Assembly: GCA_943331005.2 (NCBI GenBank) | Contig: CALQJX020000003.1 | Coordinates: 1 to 64,000 of the forward strand | Reading direction: 5' to 3' | Length of the DNA stretch: 64,000 nt | Source of the DNA: Bordetella parapertussis | GTDB taxonomy: Bacteria; Bacteroidota; Bacteroidia; Chitinophagales; Chitinophagaceae | In this document: piece by piece, positions 26,854 through 36,270 of the stretch | How positions within the stretch are numbered: the stretch's first letter is position 1 | How the letters are laid out: each line of letters opens with the position of its first letter | The notes under the pieces: generated by a model | Database searches by the model: none | What the model was told of the DNA's origin: nothing | The model's input: the letters and a program-made list of their open reading frames with translations, nothing else | Program-made: the position numbers and the translations under genes

Positions 26854-28440
26854 ATGCAATACACTCATAAACTTATATTGATACCAGCACTAACTATTGG
26901 TGCTCTTTCGGCAAAGGCACAGCTTACAGAAAACATACATGGCATGAACAGCGGAGTGAGGCAAGCATACGCCCTATCGAACCTGACCGTGCAAGGCACG
27001 GCCAGATCTATGGGTTTTGGTAATGCACTCGGATCTATAGGTGGCGACTTCAGCAGCATAAGTGTAAACCCTGCCGGATTGGGCTTATACCGGTCCTCGG
27101 AAATGACTTTTACCCCATCTTTGAAATTAAATTCATCGAGCAGCGTTTATCAGGGTGAAGGAATGCAGGACAACAATACCCGATTCAATTTTAATAATAT
27201 AGGACTGGTTTTCACTAATGCGCCCAAGGGTAAACGCTACGATAAAAGGAAATGGAAAGCAGTTTCTTTTGCTTTTGGTCAAAACCGGGTAGCCGACTTC
27301 AACAGGAATTATAGTTTCAGCGGAAATAACAGCGCCAACTCCGCTTCTCAGGTTTTTGAGGCAGATGCTAACAAATTCAATAATGACCCCTACAGTAAAA
27401 CCGCCCTTACCGTACCCGGATATATAGGATATGTAGGGTATGTTATTGATCCATACAATACAAAAAACGACTTTGTATCTGCTGTTCCTTTCAGTGGTGG
27501 TATCAGGCAGGAAGTGACTGCCAAAGAAAGAGGCAGGGTGAATGAATTTGCATTTTCGATGGGAGGCAACTATAAAGAACAATTGATGGTAGGAGCCACA
27601 CTGGGACTGCCAACTGTACGCTATAATCTGGACTACTCTATTACTGAGACACTGGCACCCGGAAATACGGCTGCCAATCCTGATACATTTACCTCATTCA
27701 GTTATACCCAATCTACCAGTATAAAAGGTAATGGTGCTAACCTGAAACTGGGTGCTATTTTCAAACCCAATGACAATATAAGATTGGGTGCTGCTTTCCA
27801 TACACCTACTATGTATGCCATTACTGAAACATATACGCCGGGTATAAGCTCGGTTGTTGGTACACATAATGTTACCTACAACTCTTCTAATTCAACTATA
27901 CCTACAGATCAGTTCAGCTATAGTTTCATATCGCCATGGCGTGGTATTCTGAGCGCATCCTATGTAATGAAGGGTATTGGATTTGTAACAGTAGATTATG
28001 AATATGTAGGTTACGGATCTATGCAGTATGTATATCCAACCAGCGATGGCAATGGCAACACCTATGCATTGCAGGAGTATGACATGAATCAGAAAATAAG
28101 CAATACCTATCAGGGCGCATCGAATGTGCGTATTGGTGCTGAAGGATTGCTTTCTAAATTCATTATGGCAAGAGTAGGCTTTGGTTATTACAGCAGCCCC
28201 TATAAGGTATCTACCATGAATGGGCAGCGTATGGACTTTAATGCAGGTATAGGTTTCAGGGATAAAGATTTTTTCATAGATCTTGCATTTGTGCATAGCG
28301 TGTATCAGATGCAGATGACCCCATACAACATAGACTATAACTACATTAACACTAAGGTAGAACCTGTGAGTGCTATACCAACAGCCAAAACCGATTTCGG
28401 GCTGAATAATGTGGCTTGTACAGTAGGTTTCAAATTCTAA
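26854..28440 (+). CDS. OMPP1/FadL/TodX-like outer-membrane porin
   Basis: A 528-residue outer-membrane beta-barrel. The signal peptide ends LSAKAQ; the mature N-terminus contains GTARSMGFGNALGSIGGDFS and SVNPAGLGLYRSSEMTFTPS, the NPAG hatch motif of the FadL/TodX family used for uptake of fatty acids and other hydrophobic compounds. The rest alternates strands, ending in VACTVGFKF with terminal Phe, as barrels do. It precedes the OmpA lipoprotein and probably has its own transcript. Confidence 0.82.
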   Translation: MQYTHKLILIPALTIGALSAKAQLTENIHGMNSGVRQAYALSNLTVQGTARSMGFGNALGSIGGDFSSISVNPAGLGLYRSSEMTFTPSLKLNSSSSVYQGEGMQDNNTRFNFNNIGLVFTNAPKGKRYDKRKWKAVSFAFGQNRVADFNRNYSFSGNNSANSASQVFEADANKFNNDPYSKTALTVPGYIGYVGYVIDPYNTKNDFVSAVPFSGGIRQEVTAKERGRVNEFAFSMGGNYKEQLMVGATLGLPTVRYNLDYSITETLAPGNTAANPDTFTSFSYTQSTSIKGNGANLKLGAIFKPNDNIRLGAAFHTPTMYAITETYTPGISSVVGTHNVTYNSSNSTIPTDQFSYSFISPWRGILSASYVMKGIGFVTVDYEYVGYGSMQYVYPTSDGNGNTYALQEYDMNQKISNTYQGASNVRIGAEGLLSKFIMARVGFGYYSSPYKVSTMNGQRMDFNAGIGFRDKDFFIDLAFVHSVYQMQMTPYNIDYNYINTKVEPVSAIPTAKTDFGLNNVACTVGFKF

Positions 28441-28586
28441 GTCTGCCTAGTCCTGCACAATGAAAACAATGCCTTAATGGCTGAATGCTATTCTTTTGTT
28501 TATGAATACTAAACGGAGGAAATATTTTATAAATAAAACAATTTGTTCTTTTGTTCATCTTAACTCTATTTTAAGGATAAGTTGAA

Positions 28587-28594
28587 TAATTTTG
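28587..28594 (+). promoter_or_regulatory. -7 promoter element of the OmpA-like gene (TAATTTTG)
   Basis: Exact TAnnTTTG match 31 bases before the ATG at 28625, in an A/T-rich 180-base interval. Confidence 0.6.
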
Positions 28595-28624
28595 TACCAT
28601 ATCCATTAATCTCAACAGCAATAT

Positions 28625-29476
28625 ATGAAGCTAACAAAGATCATGTTCCTTGGAGTTGCATCTGCAGTATTAGTATCCTGCGCAGCGCCTAAAAAATTGA
28701 AGAAATGTGGTGAAAACTACAACAAACTTGATAGCGCTTATAGGGTGCTCATGATGGAAAATGCCAAATGCCAGACTTCTAATAAGGGAGATGCAGAAAG
28801 GATCAGACTCCTGGAAGCACAGCTTGCAGACAGCAAAGCAAACAGCAATCAGGTACTGAATCAGCTGAAAGATCTTTCTGTTATTTCAGGCTCACAGGCT
28901 GAAAGCATCAAAAAATCGCTGGACAATATAGGTGTAAAAGACGCTTATATCAAAGATCTTCAGTCGGCAATAAACCGCAAAGACTCTATGAATATGGCTC
29001 TGGTGATAAACCTGAAGAGCGCAATAGGCAATCTGGAGGATCAGGACATCAATGTAAAAGTTGACAAGGGTGTAGTATATGTAGACATATCTGACAAAAT
29101 GCTCTTCAAGAGTGGTAGTTATGATATAACAGACAGGGCAAGTGAAGTACTGGGCAAAGTAGCCAAAGTGATCATCAACCAGCCTGATATAGAATTTATG
29201 GTAGAAGGTCATACCGACAACAAACCTTATACTGGTGCCGGTGTGATCGTTGACAACTGGGATCTGAGTGTGAAACGTGCTACATCTGTAGTGCGCGTAT
29301 TGCAGACAAAGTATAAAGTACCTGCAAACCGTATGACAGCTGCGGGTCGTGGCGAATATATGCCAATAGCCAGCAATGACACTAAAGAAGGTAATGCTAC
29401 CAACAGGCGCACACGTATCGTGATCTTACCACAGCTTGATCAGTTCTTCAAACTGCTGGAAAAGCCACAGAACTAG
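28625..29476 (+). CDS. OmpA-family peptidoglycan-binding lipoprotein
   Basis: A 283-residue lipoprotein. The signal ends VLVSC (Cys19). A helical, probably coiled-coil stretch (about 30-130) is followed by a C-terminal OmpA/MotB domain with FMVEGHTDNKPYTG, NWDLSVKRATSVVRVL and ATNRRTRIVILP, including the Asp and Arg that bind diaminopimelate. It tethers the outer membrane to peptidoglycan. It has its own promoter and is closed by a strong terminator. Confidence 0.9.
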   Translation: MKLTKIMFLGVASAVLVSCAAPKKLKKCGENYNKLDSAYRVLMMENAKCQTSNKGDAERIRLLEAQLADSKANSNQVLNQLKDLSVISGSQAESIKKSLDNIGVKDAYIKDLQSAINRKDSMNMALVINLKSAIGNLEDQDINVKVDKGVVYVDISDKMLFKSGSYDITDRASEVLGKVAKVIINQPDIEFMVEGHTDNKPYTGAGVIVDNWDLSVKRATSVVRVLQTKYKVPANRMTAAGRGEYMPIASNDTKEGNATNRRTRIVILPQLDQFFKLLEKPQN

Positions 29477-29518
29477 TTCTGTAGAACACAAAACGGTTTA
29501 AGATAACTTACAATAAAC

Positions 29519-29551
29519 AAAAGCCCATGCTATCTGTAGCATGGGCTTTTT
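29519..29551 (+). terminator. Terminator of the OmpA-like gene
   Basis: A perfect 13-bp stem (29519-29531 with 29538-29550), 6-base loop and a T run. Because the left arm begins with AAAA the hairpin is nearly bidirectional. Confidence 0.9.
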
Positions 29552-29671
29552 GTTAATCATAAAGCAGTCTGAAAGACCTGCCCATTCACATATTCGGGTT
29601 ATTTTTCCACATGATGGTTTTAACCTTTATGCATCAGAAAATTGGTTTAAATTGCGGGTAGACAAGATTCT

Positions 29672-32600
29672 ATGAACAACTATGATTGGCTGGTAGCGCG
29701 GTTAGATGCATTTATCAGGAAGTATTACGCCAATAAAGTGATCAGGGGTTCCCTGGTATTCCTTAGCTGTTTGCTGTTTTATATAATTACAGTGAGTATA
29801 GGAGAGTACTATCTGTACCTTCCTGTATGGTCGCGTGTGACTATATTATCGGCATTCGTGGGGCTGGGGGTCACCGCGCTAATAGCATGGGTAATAGTGC
29901 CACTTACCAAAATGGCCAGACTGGGCAGCATAATCTCTCACGAGCAGGCAGCCAGCATCATAGGTCAACATTTTCCGGAGGTAAGTGACAAGTTGCTGAA
30001 TATATTGCAACTGCGCAATAACCAGAACAACAGCGACAGCCGAGAACTGGCAGAAGCCAGCATCAACCAGAAAATAGGACAGATATCTGTAGTACCCATA
30101 GGATCTGCTATAGACCTGTCTAAAAACAAGAAGTACCTACCCTATGTACTACCACCGCTTGGTATACTTGTGTTCATACTGATAGCAGCACCCAATGTTT
30201 TCAAAGAAAGCTCTTCGAGACTGCTACAACCTACCAAGGCGTTTGAGAAACCAGCGCCATTCCAATTCAACATAAAGAATGCGACACTGCTTGCGGTGCG
30301 CAATACCGACTTCACGCTGGAACTACAAACAACAGGGCAGGCATTACCTACTGAAGCTTACATAGAACTTGGCGACGACAAAGTTGCTATGCAGGCTCTG
30401 CCCGGCCACACCTTTAAGTACACGTTCAGAAATGTAACGGAGCAGATCAACTTCCGGTTTTATGCAGCCGGGTTTTATTCTCAACCAGGTGTAATAAAGG
30501 TGATACAACGCCCAGTTTTGAAATCATTTTACGTAAAAATAGACTACCCTGCCTATACCGGGAGAAAGAACGAAACCCGCAACAGCCTTGGCGATATGGT
30601 ATTGCCGGCAGGCACTACTGTAAACTGGTCGCTTGTTACCAACCATACAGATGCGGCTTCTATAAAATTTGGCGAAGGATCGCAAGTGCCCCTAAGTAAT
30701 AATTCATCTGAATTCGGATATAAGTTCCGTTTCATGAACGATACTGCATATACCCTGACACTCTACAACAACAAAGCTACCATAGCTGACAGCTATAGCT
30801 ACCATGTGCAGGTGATACCAGATCAGTATCCGGTGATTCAACTACAACAGTTCAAAGACACTATAAGCGGCAAGCAGCTATTGCTGAGTGGAAGTGCAGG
30901 AGATGACTATGGAATTACAAGAATATCCTTCAATTATGAAGTAACAGACAAGAACAAATCCATAACACACAAAAGTATAGCTGTAAAGGCAACTGCAGGA
31001 GCACTAACTTCTTTTGAGCAATACTTTGACATTCAGAGCCTGAACCTGAAACCTGGTCAGAAAGTTTCGTACTACATTGAGGCGTGGGATAATGATGGTA
31101 TACATGGCAGCAAATCGTCGAGAAGCGACATAATGAGCTACCAGATGTATGATGCCGAACAACTGGACTCCGCGATCAATGAAAACTCTCAGCAGATAAA
31201 CTCGGGTATCAGTAACAGTTCTGAAAAAACAAAGCAGTTGCAAAGCGACTATAAAGATGCACAGAACAAAATGGTGCAGAATACCAACATGGACTGGCAG
31301 ATGGAACAGATGCTGCAGCAGATGATGGAGAAACAGAAAGAGCTAAAGAACCAGGTAGATAATGTGAAAGAAAGATTTGAGGAGCAGATGCAGCAAAGCG
31401 AGCAAAAGAACTATAGTGAGGAGCTGAAAGAAAAACAGCAGGAACTAAACAAACAACTCAATAACCTGCTGAATGAAGAACTGAAGAAACAGATGGAAAA
31501 GCTGCAGGAACTGATGCAGAAGCTGAATAAGGAACAGGCTATGGAAGCCATGAAAGAGCTGGAAGAGGAGAATAAGCTCTTCAACATGGACATGGAGCGC
31601 ATGAAGGAGCTGATGAAGCGCATGGAAATGCAGATGCGTATGGAAGACATGGCCAACAAAATGGATGCCCTTGCCAAGGAACAACGCGACCTGAAAAAGG
31701 AAACAGAACAAGGCAAAAAAGATGCTGCAGCCCTGGCCAAAGAACAGAAAAAACTGGAAGAGAAGCTAGATAAAGCGCTGAAGGAAGACATGAAGGAAAC
31801 CCAGCAACTTGCTAAAGAAACTAAGGAAAAAGACAGACTGGAAAACGAAGAACAAACCGGCAAGCAGGCGCAGAAAGAAATGCAGGAAAGCGAGCAGGAT
31901 CTTAATGACAAGAAGAACGACAAAGCAGGCAAGTCTCAGGATGATGCTGCTAAGAACCTGGAAGAAATGGCCAAGAGCCTGAGAGAAAAAGCAGGCGACA
32001 TGGACATGGAGCAGATAGACATAGATATAAAAGCTACCCGTCAGCTGCTGAGTAATCTGATCAGGTTATCATTCTCTCAGGAAGATCTGATGGACAAGGT
32101 GAAAAGGACATCCGCATCGAGTCAGGCTTATATTACCAATATGGAGGAGCAACACCGACTACACAGGAACTCGCAAATGATACGCGATAGCCTGTTTGCC
32201 CTGAGCAAGCGCATAGTGAAACTGGCACCAACCATAAATAAAAACACTACCGATCTGGAACGCAGGATGCAGAAAGCTGTAACCTCGCTGGAGAACCGCA
32301 GAGTGGATCTGGCAAGTGCAGACCAGCAGTACATAATGACCTATACCAACAACCTGGCATTGCTGCTGAATGAGCTACTTGCCAACCTGATGCAGATGCA
32401 GCAGGAAGGCAAAAAAGGAGGTGGTGCAGGCTCTTGCAAAAAGCCGGGCGGTAAAAAAGGACAAGGCAGCGGCCCGGGGCCACAACTGTCTGACATCATT
32501 TCTCAGCAAAAGCAACTAGGCGAAGGGATGGGACAGGTACAGAAACCCGGTGGCAAGAAACCCGGTGGTGAAAAGGGACAGGGACAACAAGGAAAAGGAC

Positions 32601-33127
32601 AAGGTCAGGGACAAGGTCAGGGTCAGGGAGGCCAATCGGGCAAAGGCAACGGTGGAAATGGTGAAGGACAGGAAGGCGAGAACGGCGAATATGGCGAGTC
32701 TGAAAAACTGGCAAGACTGGCACAGCAACAGGCTCAGATAAGGAGACAGCTTGCCGAGTTGGCCAGTAAACTGAGTAGCAAGGGTATGGGCAATCTTGCC
32801 AAGGAACTGAGAGAACTGGAGCAAAAGATGGATAAGAATGAGACCGACCTTGTGAACAGGAGAATAAATCCTGACCTGATGCTGCGACAGAAAGAGATAC
32901 AGACGAGGCTGCTGGAAACAGAGAAATCTATGCGTGAGCAGGAGGAAGATGATAAACGCTCTTCAAGAACGGCTGATGAAATGAGCAGACCAGTTCCACC
33001 AGCATTGCAAAAGTACATTACAGATAAGCGACAGATGCTGGAACAGTACAAAACTGTGCCGCCTCAACTGAAACCCTACTATAGGGATATGGTAGAAAAC
33101 TACTTCCATATCATAGGCAATAAGTAA
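29672..33127 (+). CDS. DUF4175-family membrane protein with long coiled coil
   Basis: An 1151-residue protein typical of Bacteroidota. Three spans near the N-terminus (about 27-45, 55-77 and 155-172) surround a cytoplasmic segment with SIISHEQAASIIGQHFPEVS. A large exported beta-rich part (about 190-500) follows, then a very long Lys/Glu/Gln/Met-rich coiled coil (about 520-800), another helical block (800-930), a Gly/Gln repeat (GQGQGQGQGQGG around 975-985) and a helical C-terminus. The function is unknown. It stands between the OmpA lipoprotein and the BatD/BatE genes (opposite strand). Confidence 0.82.
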   Translation: MNNYDWLVARLDAFIRKYYANKVIRGSLVFLSCLLFYIITVSIGEYYLYLPVWSRVTILSAFVGLGVTALIAWVIVPLTKMARLGSIISHEQAASIIGQHFPEVSDKLLNILQLRNNQNNSDSRELAEASINQKIGQISVVPIGSAIDLSKNKKYLPYVLPPLGILVFILIAAPNVFKESSSRLLQPTKAFEKPAPFQFNIKNATLLAVRNTDFTLELQTTGQALPTEAYIELGDDKVAMQALPGHTFKYTFRNVTEQINFRFYAAGFYSQPGVIKVIQRPVLKSFYVKIDYPAYTGRKNETRNSLGDMVLPAGTTVNWSLVTNHTDAASIKFGEGSQVPLSNNSSEFGYKFRFMNDTAYTLTLYNNKATIADSYSYHVQVIPDQYPVIQLQQFKDTISGKQLLLSGSAGDDYGITRISFNYEVTDKNKSITHKSIAVKATAGALTSFEQYFDIQSLNLKPGQKVSYYIEAWDNDGIHGSKSSRSDIMSYQMYDAEQLDSAINENSQQINSGISNSSEKTKQLQSDYKDAQNKMVQNTNMDWQMEQMLQQMMEKQKELKNQVDNVKERFEEQMQQSEQKNYSEELKEKQQELNKQLNNLLNEELKKQMEKLQELMQKLNKEQAMEAMKELEEENKLFNMDMERMKELMKRMEMQMRMEDMANKMDALAKEQRDLKKETEQGKKDAAALAKEQKKLEEKLDKALKEDMKETQQLAKETKEKDRLENEEQTGKQAQKEMQESEQDLNDKKNDKAGKSQDDAAKNLEEMAKSLREKAGDMDMEQIDIDIKATRQLLSNLIRLSFSQEDLMDKVKRTSASSQAYITNMEEQHRLHRNSQMIRDSLFALSKRIVKLAPTINKNTTDLERRMQKAVTSLENRRVDLASADQQYIMTYTNNLALLLNELLANLMQMQQEGKKGGGAGSCKKPGGKKGQGSGPGPQLSDIISQQKQLGEGMGQVQKPGGKKPGGEKGQGQQGKGQGQGQGQGQGGQSGKGNGGNGEGQEGENGEYGESEKLARLAQQQAQIRRQLAELASKLSSKGMGNLAKELRELEQKMDKNETDLVNRRINPDLMLRQKEIQTRLLETEKSMREQEEDDKRSSRTADEMSRPVPPALQKYITDKRQMLEQYKTVPPQLKPYYRDMVENYFHIIGNK

Positions 33128-33220
33128 GCAAAAGTGACTACCTTCTTCAATCGTTATAATTGTTTGTAATGAACTGCAGAGCACAATTATTGCAACGAAA
33201 AGAAACCTGATCAATAAATA

Positions 33221-33258
33221 GCAGAAGCGCCATTCATATGTATGAATGGCGCTTCTGC
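33221..33258. terminator. Bidirectional terminator hairpin
   Basis: An 18-bp perfect inverted repeat (33221-33238 with 33241-33258) with only TG between the arms, in the gap between the convergent DUF4175 and BatE genes. On the minus strand it is followed by a T-rich tract. No T run follows on the plus strand. Confidence 0.75.
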
Positions 33259-33287
33259 TTATGGAATAATACTAATTTTTACAAGAA

Positions 33288-34037
33288 TCAGATCTTGATG
33301 ATCTGTGACTGCATTAACCAGCCTGTGCGGCCATCAGGCAAGGTAATTTCTACCCAATTACCTCTTTCTGATGACACCTTGACGGTAGTGCCTTCTGGTA
33401 TCAAAGCCAATGGTTTACCTTTCAGATCAGCATTCATGAGTGGAGCATCATTTTCTGCAATAACAGCACCATTTGAATGGAGACTTCTGAATGAAGCAAC
33501 TGTACCTAAAAGCACAAAGACTACGCAAACAAAACCAAGTATGCCGGGTAACTGCACAGGTAGCTTCTCTCCTCCTTTTGAATACCTGCGAAGCCAGATA
33601 GACAGCATAACCAACACAAACGCAATAAGAGCAGCTATGGCCAGCGATGTAGCATGGGTATGGGCTGTGATGCTCTTCCACCAGGCAATGAAGAAAATGT
33701 CTTCAGCAACTGCTATATGGTGGCTGATACGAGCCTGTGTAATAGCGAGGTTCTCACGGGCTTCGGAATAGGCAGGGTCTATCCATATGGCACGCTCGTA
33801 GTTGACGGCAGCAAGGGCTATCTTATTGAGCCTGTAATAGGAATTACCCAGATTATAGTAGACCTCTGCATTGTCGGGTTTGCCGGCAGCAGCCAGACCG
33901 AAATAATGAGCGGCACTATCGTATTGTTTCTGGAGGTAGAAATCGGTTGCTTTTTTCCACTGCGCCTTATGGTCTGCCCCAAAAGAAAGAAATGGGAACA
34001 GAACAGATATAACTAAAATGATGACGATCCGGTTCAT
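33288..34037 (-). CDS. batE: BatE-like TPR protein with SH3 domain
   Basis: A 249-residue protein. The signal peptide ends LSFGA (about 20); TPR repeats (about 25-105: AKFYL-type pairs such as NAEVYYNLGNSYYRLNKIAL) follow, then two spans (about 122-145 and 158-178) and a C-terminal bacterial SH3-like domain (about 190-249, KVSSERGNWVEITLPDGRTG). The family belongs to the Bat (Bacteroides aerotolerance) operon. Its ATG overlaps the BatD stop (ATGA), so both are translated together. No MoxR, DUF58, BatA or BatB gene is next to it. Confidence 0.85.
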   Translation of the reverse strand: MNRIVIILVISVLFPFLSFGADHKAQWKKATDFYLQKQYDSAAHYFGLAAAGKPDNAEVYYNLGNSYYRLNKIALAAVNYERAIWIDPAYSEARENLAITQARISHHIAVAEDIFFIAWWKSITAHTHATSLAIAALIAFVLVMLSIWLRRYSKGGEKLPVQLPGILGFVCVVFVLLGTVASFRSLHSNGAVIAENDAPLMNADLKGKPLALIPEGTTVKVSSERGNWVEITLPDGRTGWLMQSQIIKI

Positions 34038-36070
34038 GCTTTAAATATATCTTCAAGGTTACTGATCACTTTTACTGCATCCTCGTAAGTATCTGACATC
34101 TGACGAGAGCCACCACTTGCATAGAGGGCAGTTTCGCACTCATCAATAACAGCATCCAGTGTTTTCTGAATATCTGCAGGTACATTGCGAGCTGTAAGCA
34201 CTTCTGATGCAGTTTCACGAGACAATAACGATAACGGAATAGAAAGTTTATCGCTTAGGTATAGCCAGATAGCTTTTGAAACTTCTTCGTAGAATGGCTT
34301 GCTGCTTTGAGTCTGCAGCAATTTCTTAGCTGTTACCAGGCGTTGTAGCGCTATCTTGTTTGCCCTCTTCTTGCGCAGTGAAACAGTATCACGTGAAAGC
34401 TCATCGTCGCGGCGTTTTTTATAGGCAACAAAGAAGAATGCAATCAACGGCAACAGGAACAAAAGCCAGAATAGCGGGCGGAACATTAAAGGTCCGGAAT
34501 TATAAGCAAGAGCAGCTGGAGGTTGCTTTACAATGTCGTGAATATCTTTGTAAGTAACATTGTTACCAGATTGCTGACCAACAACTTTTTTGCCTTGGGT
34601 AACATGAATTTTGATAGGCTGCGTATGTTCTGTAACATAACTGTTGGTTTTGGAGTTGTAATAAGTGAAATCAGTGGCCGGGATCTCATAGTCGCCGGGA
34701 GCCTGAGGGCTGATAACATAAGTAATGATCTTGGACCCACTGATGGTAGTGCTGCGACCGGTGATAGTGTCTATTATTACAGGATCGTAGGTAGACAAAC
34801 CATTAGGTAATTTGAGTGATGGTGCTTCAATAAGTTTGAGGTTTCCACTGCCGTTGATGGTGAGCGTAAGGGTTGCCACCTCGTCGGTATTTAGTTCCTT
34901 TTTGTCAATCTTAGTATTTATAGAGAACTCACCTACCCCACCACTGAATTCTTCGGGCTTATCTTTTTCAGGCAAACCGTCAACTGTGATCTTAACAGGA
35001 GTGCTCTTGAGATGAACCTGTACATCCCTGTAAGCCATTGTATTGTAGTAAGAATTATTGAACACAGGGTCATTCATCATCAGCGTTCCGTTACCAAACG
35101 GATCGAAGAGATCAGACATGCGCCTGCGAACCTGCTGTACAATTCTGGCAACACCTTTGGCCTCTGCAGGATCGAGCTCCAGTGTACCGGTCTGCTGTGG
35201 GAAAAGCGCTGATTTCTTAAGGAGGAATACCTGATACTTTTTACCGTCCAGTACTTCTTCAGTTGGTTTTGCCTGTTTAGGAATATCAAAGTCTTGCGTC
35301 CAGAAACCATTTAAAGATGGCAACTTAGAAATGCCCATCTGCATTGGTATACGTGAATATAACTTATAGCTGATGGTTACCTGCTCACCAAGTCGCACCT
35401 TACTCTTATCTGCAGTAACCTTGATAAACAGGTCTTTCTTTATCTCTGCATCATTAACAGGTGGTTCAGGCTGAGCCTGAGCCTGAGCCTGTGGTTGTTG
35501 CTGAGACTGCTGAGGTTGTGCATTACGATATGGTTGCATCATTTGCTGTTGCATCTGCTGCATCTGGCGCATGATTGCCATAATATCATCATCGGGATCT
35601 GAAAAGGGATCGTTAGCACGAGCCCTGCGCTGTTGCTGTTGTTGCTGCACTACAGAGCCATTCACTACCTGAAGTGTAAGTGCATTGGACTGATATGTAT
35701 GACCTTCGGCATCTCTGGCAGTAACGGGAGGGATAGTAAATGTACCCTCTCTGCGAGGTTGCAGTACATAGGTAAGCGATATACTGGATGAAGTGACGTA
35801 GTGCCCGTTACTGATCTGTGTACTGGAACTCTGTGACTGGTATGGGCCACCCACTATGATAAAGTCAGCATCAGAAGGGTTGGTAACCGATTGGAGGTTT
35901 TGTGCATCTCTGATGGTATACTGCACCTGCACCTGATCGCGTAAGCCGATCTTGTTTGCACCTGCTGCCGCAGTAAAAACAACATTCTGAGCATATGCAA
36001 TCTGGCATCCTCCTGCTATCAATAGCAAAACTATGCAACAACGCCACATATTATATATAATGCGTTTCAT
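34034..36070 (-). CDS. batD: BatD-like protein
   Basis: A 678-residue membrane-anchored protein. The signal peptide ends IAYAQ; several Ig-like beta domains follow (NKIGLRDQVQVQYTIRDAQN, then VTARDAEGHTYQSNALTLQV). A Gln-rich spacer (about 145-205, with runs of QQQ and alternating QA) separates the first from the remaining domains. One span near 540-560 leads to a cytoplasmic tail with KRRDDELSRD. All this fits the BatD oxygen-tolerance family, which works at the membrane with VWA-domain BatA/BatB proteins. A -7 box lies 13 bases before the ATG. Confidence 0.87.
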   Translation of the reverse strand: MKRIIYNMWRCCIVLLLIAGGCQIAYAQNVVFTAAAGANKIGLRDQVQVQYTIRDAQNLQSVTNPSDADFIIVGGPYQSQSSSTQISNGHYVTSSSISLTYVLQPRREGTFTIPPVTARDAEGHTYQSNALTLQVVNGSVVQQQQQQRRARANDPFSDPDDDIMAIMRQMQQMQQQMMQPYRNAQPQQSQQQPQAQAQAQPEPPVNDAEIKKDLFIKVTADKSKVRLGEQVTISYKLYSRIPMQMGISKLPSLNGFWTQDFDIPKQAKPTEEVLDGKKYQVFLLKKSALFPQQTGTLELDPAEAKGVARIVQQVRRRMSDLFDPFGNGTLMMNDPVFNNSYYNTMAYRDVQVHLKSTPVKITVDGLPEKDKPEEFSGGVGEFSINTKIDKKELNTDEVATLTLTINGSGNLKLIEAPSLKLPNGLSTYDPVIIDTITGRSTTISGSKIITYVISPQAPGDYEIPATDFTYYNSKTNSYVTEHTQPIKIHVTQGKKVVGQQSGNNVTYKDIHDIVKQPPAALAYNSGPLMFRPLFWLLFLLPLIAFFFVAYKKRRDDELSRDTVSLRKKRANKIALQRLVTAKKLLQTQSSKPFYEEVSKAIWLYLSDKLSIPLSLLSRETASEVLTARNVPADIQKTLDAVIDECETALYASGGSRQMSDTYEDAVKVISNLEDIFKA

Positions 36071-36082
36071 TTGAGGTTCCTA

Positions 36083-36090
36083 CAAAAATA
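36083..36090 (-). promoter_or_regulatory. -7 promoter element of batD-batE (TATTTTTG)
   Basis: Exact TAnnTTTG on the minus strand 13 bases before the batD ATG, giving a short leader. Confidence 0.5.
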
Positions 36091-36214
36091 CTCGGAAAGC
36101 AGATGGGGTGTAGAAAGTACAGGGTTAAAGCTACGTTAAAAAGTAATATTATAAGTTGGCTTTAACAAGACAAAGGTGCGAATGCAAATGAAAAAAATAG
36201 GTGCAGCAATTGCA

Positions 36215-36248
36215 CAAAAAAAGCCGCCCCGAAGAACGGGGCGGCTTT
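36215..36248 (-). terminator. Terminator of the first M43 protease gene
   Basis: On the minus strand a 12-bp G/C-rich stem (36237-36248 with 36220-36231), 5-base loop, followed by a T run (complement of the A tract at 36215-36222). It lies 22 bases after the stop at 36271. Confidence 0.88.
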
Positions 36249-36270
36249 ATGATATTGATTTGGCAGTCTA

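Noticed and set aside
33221..33258. Inverted repeat as the end of an insertion element
   Set aside because: The arms are adjacent and no transposase or second copy lies near; a terminator hairpin between convergent genes explains it.
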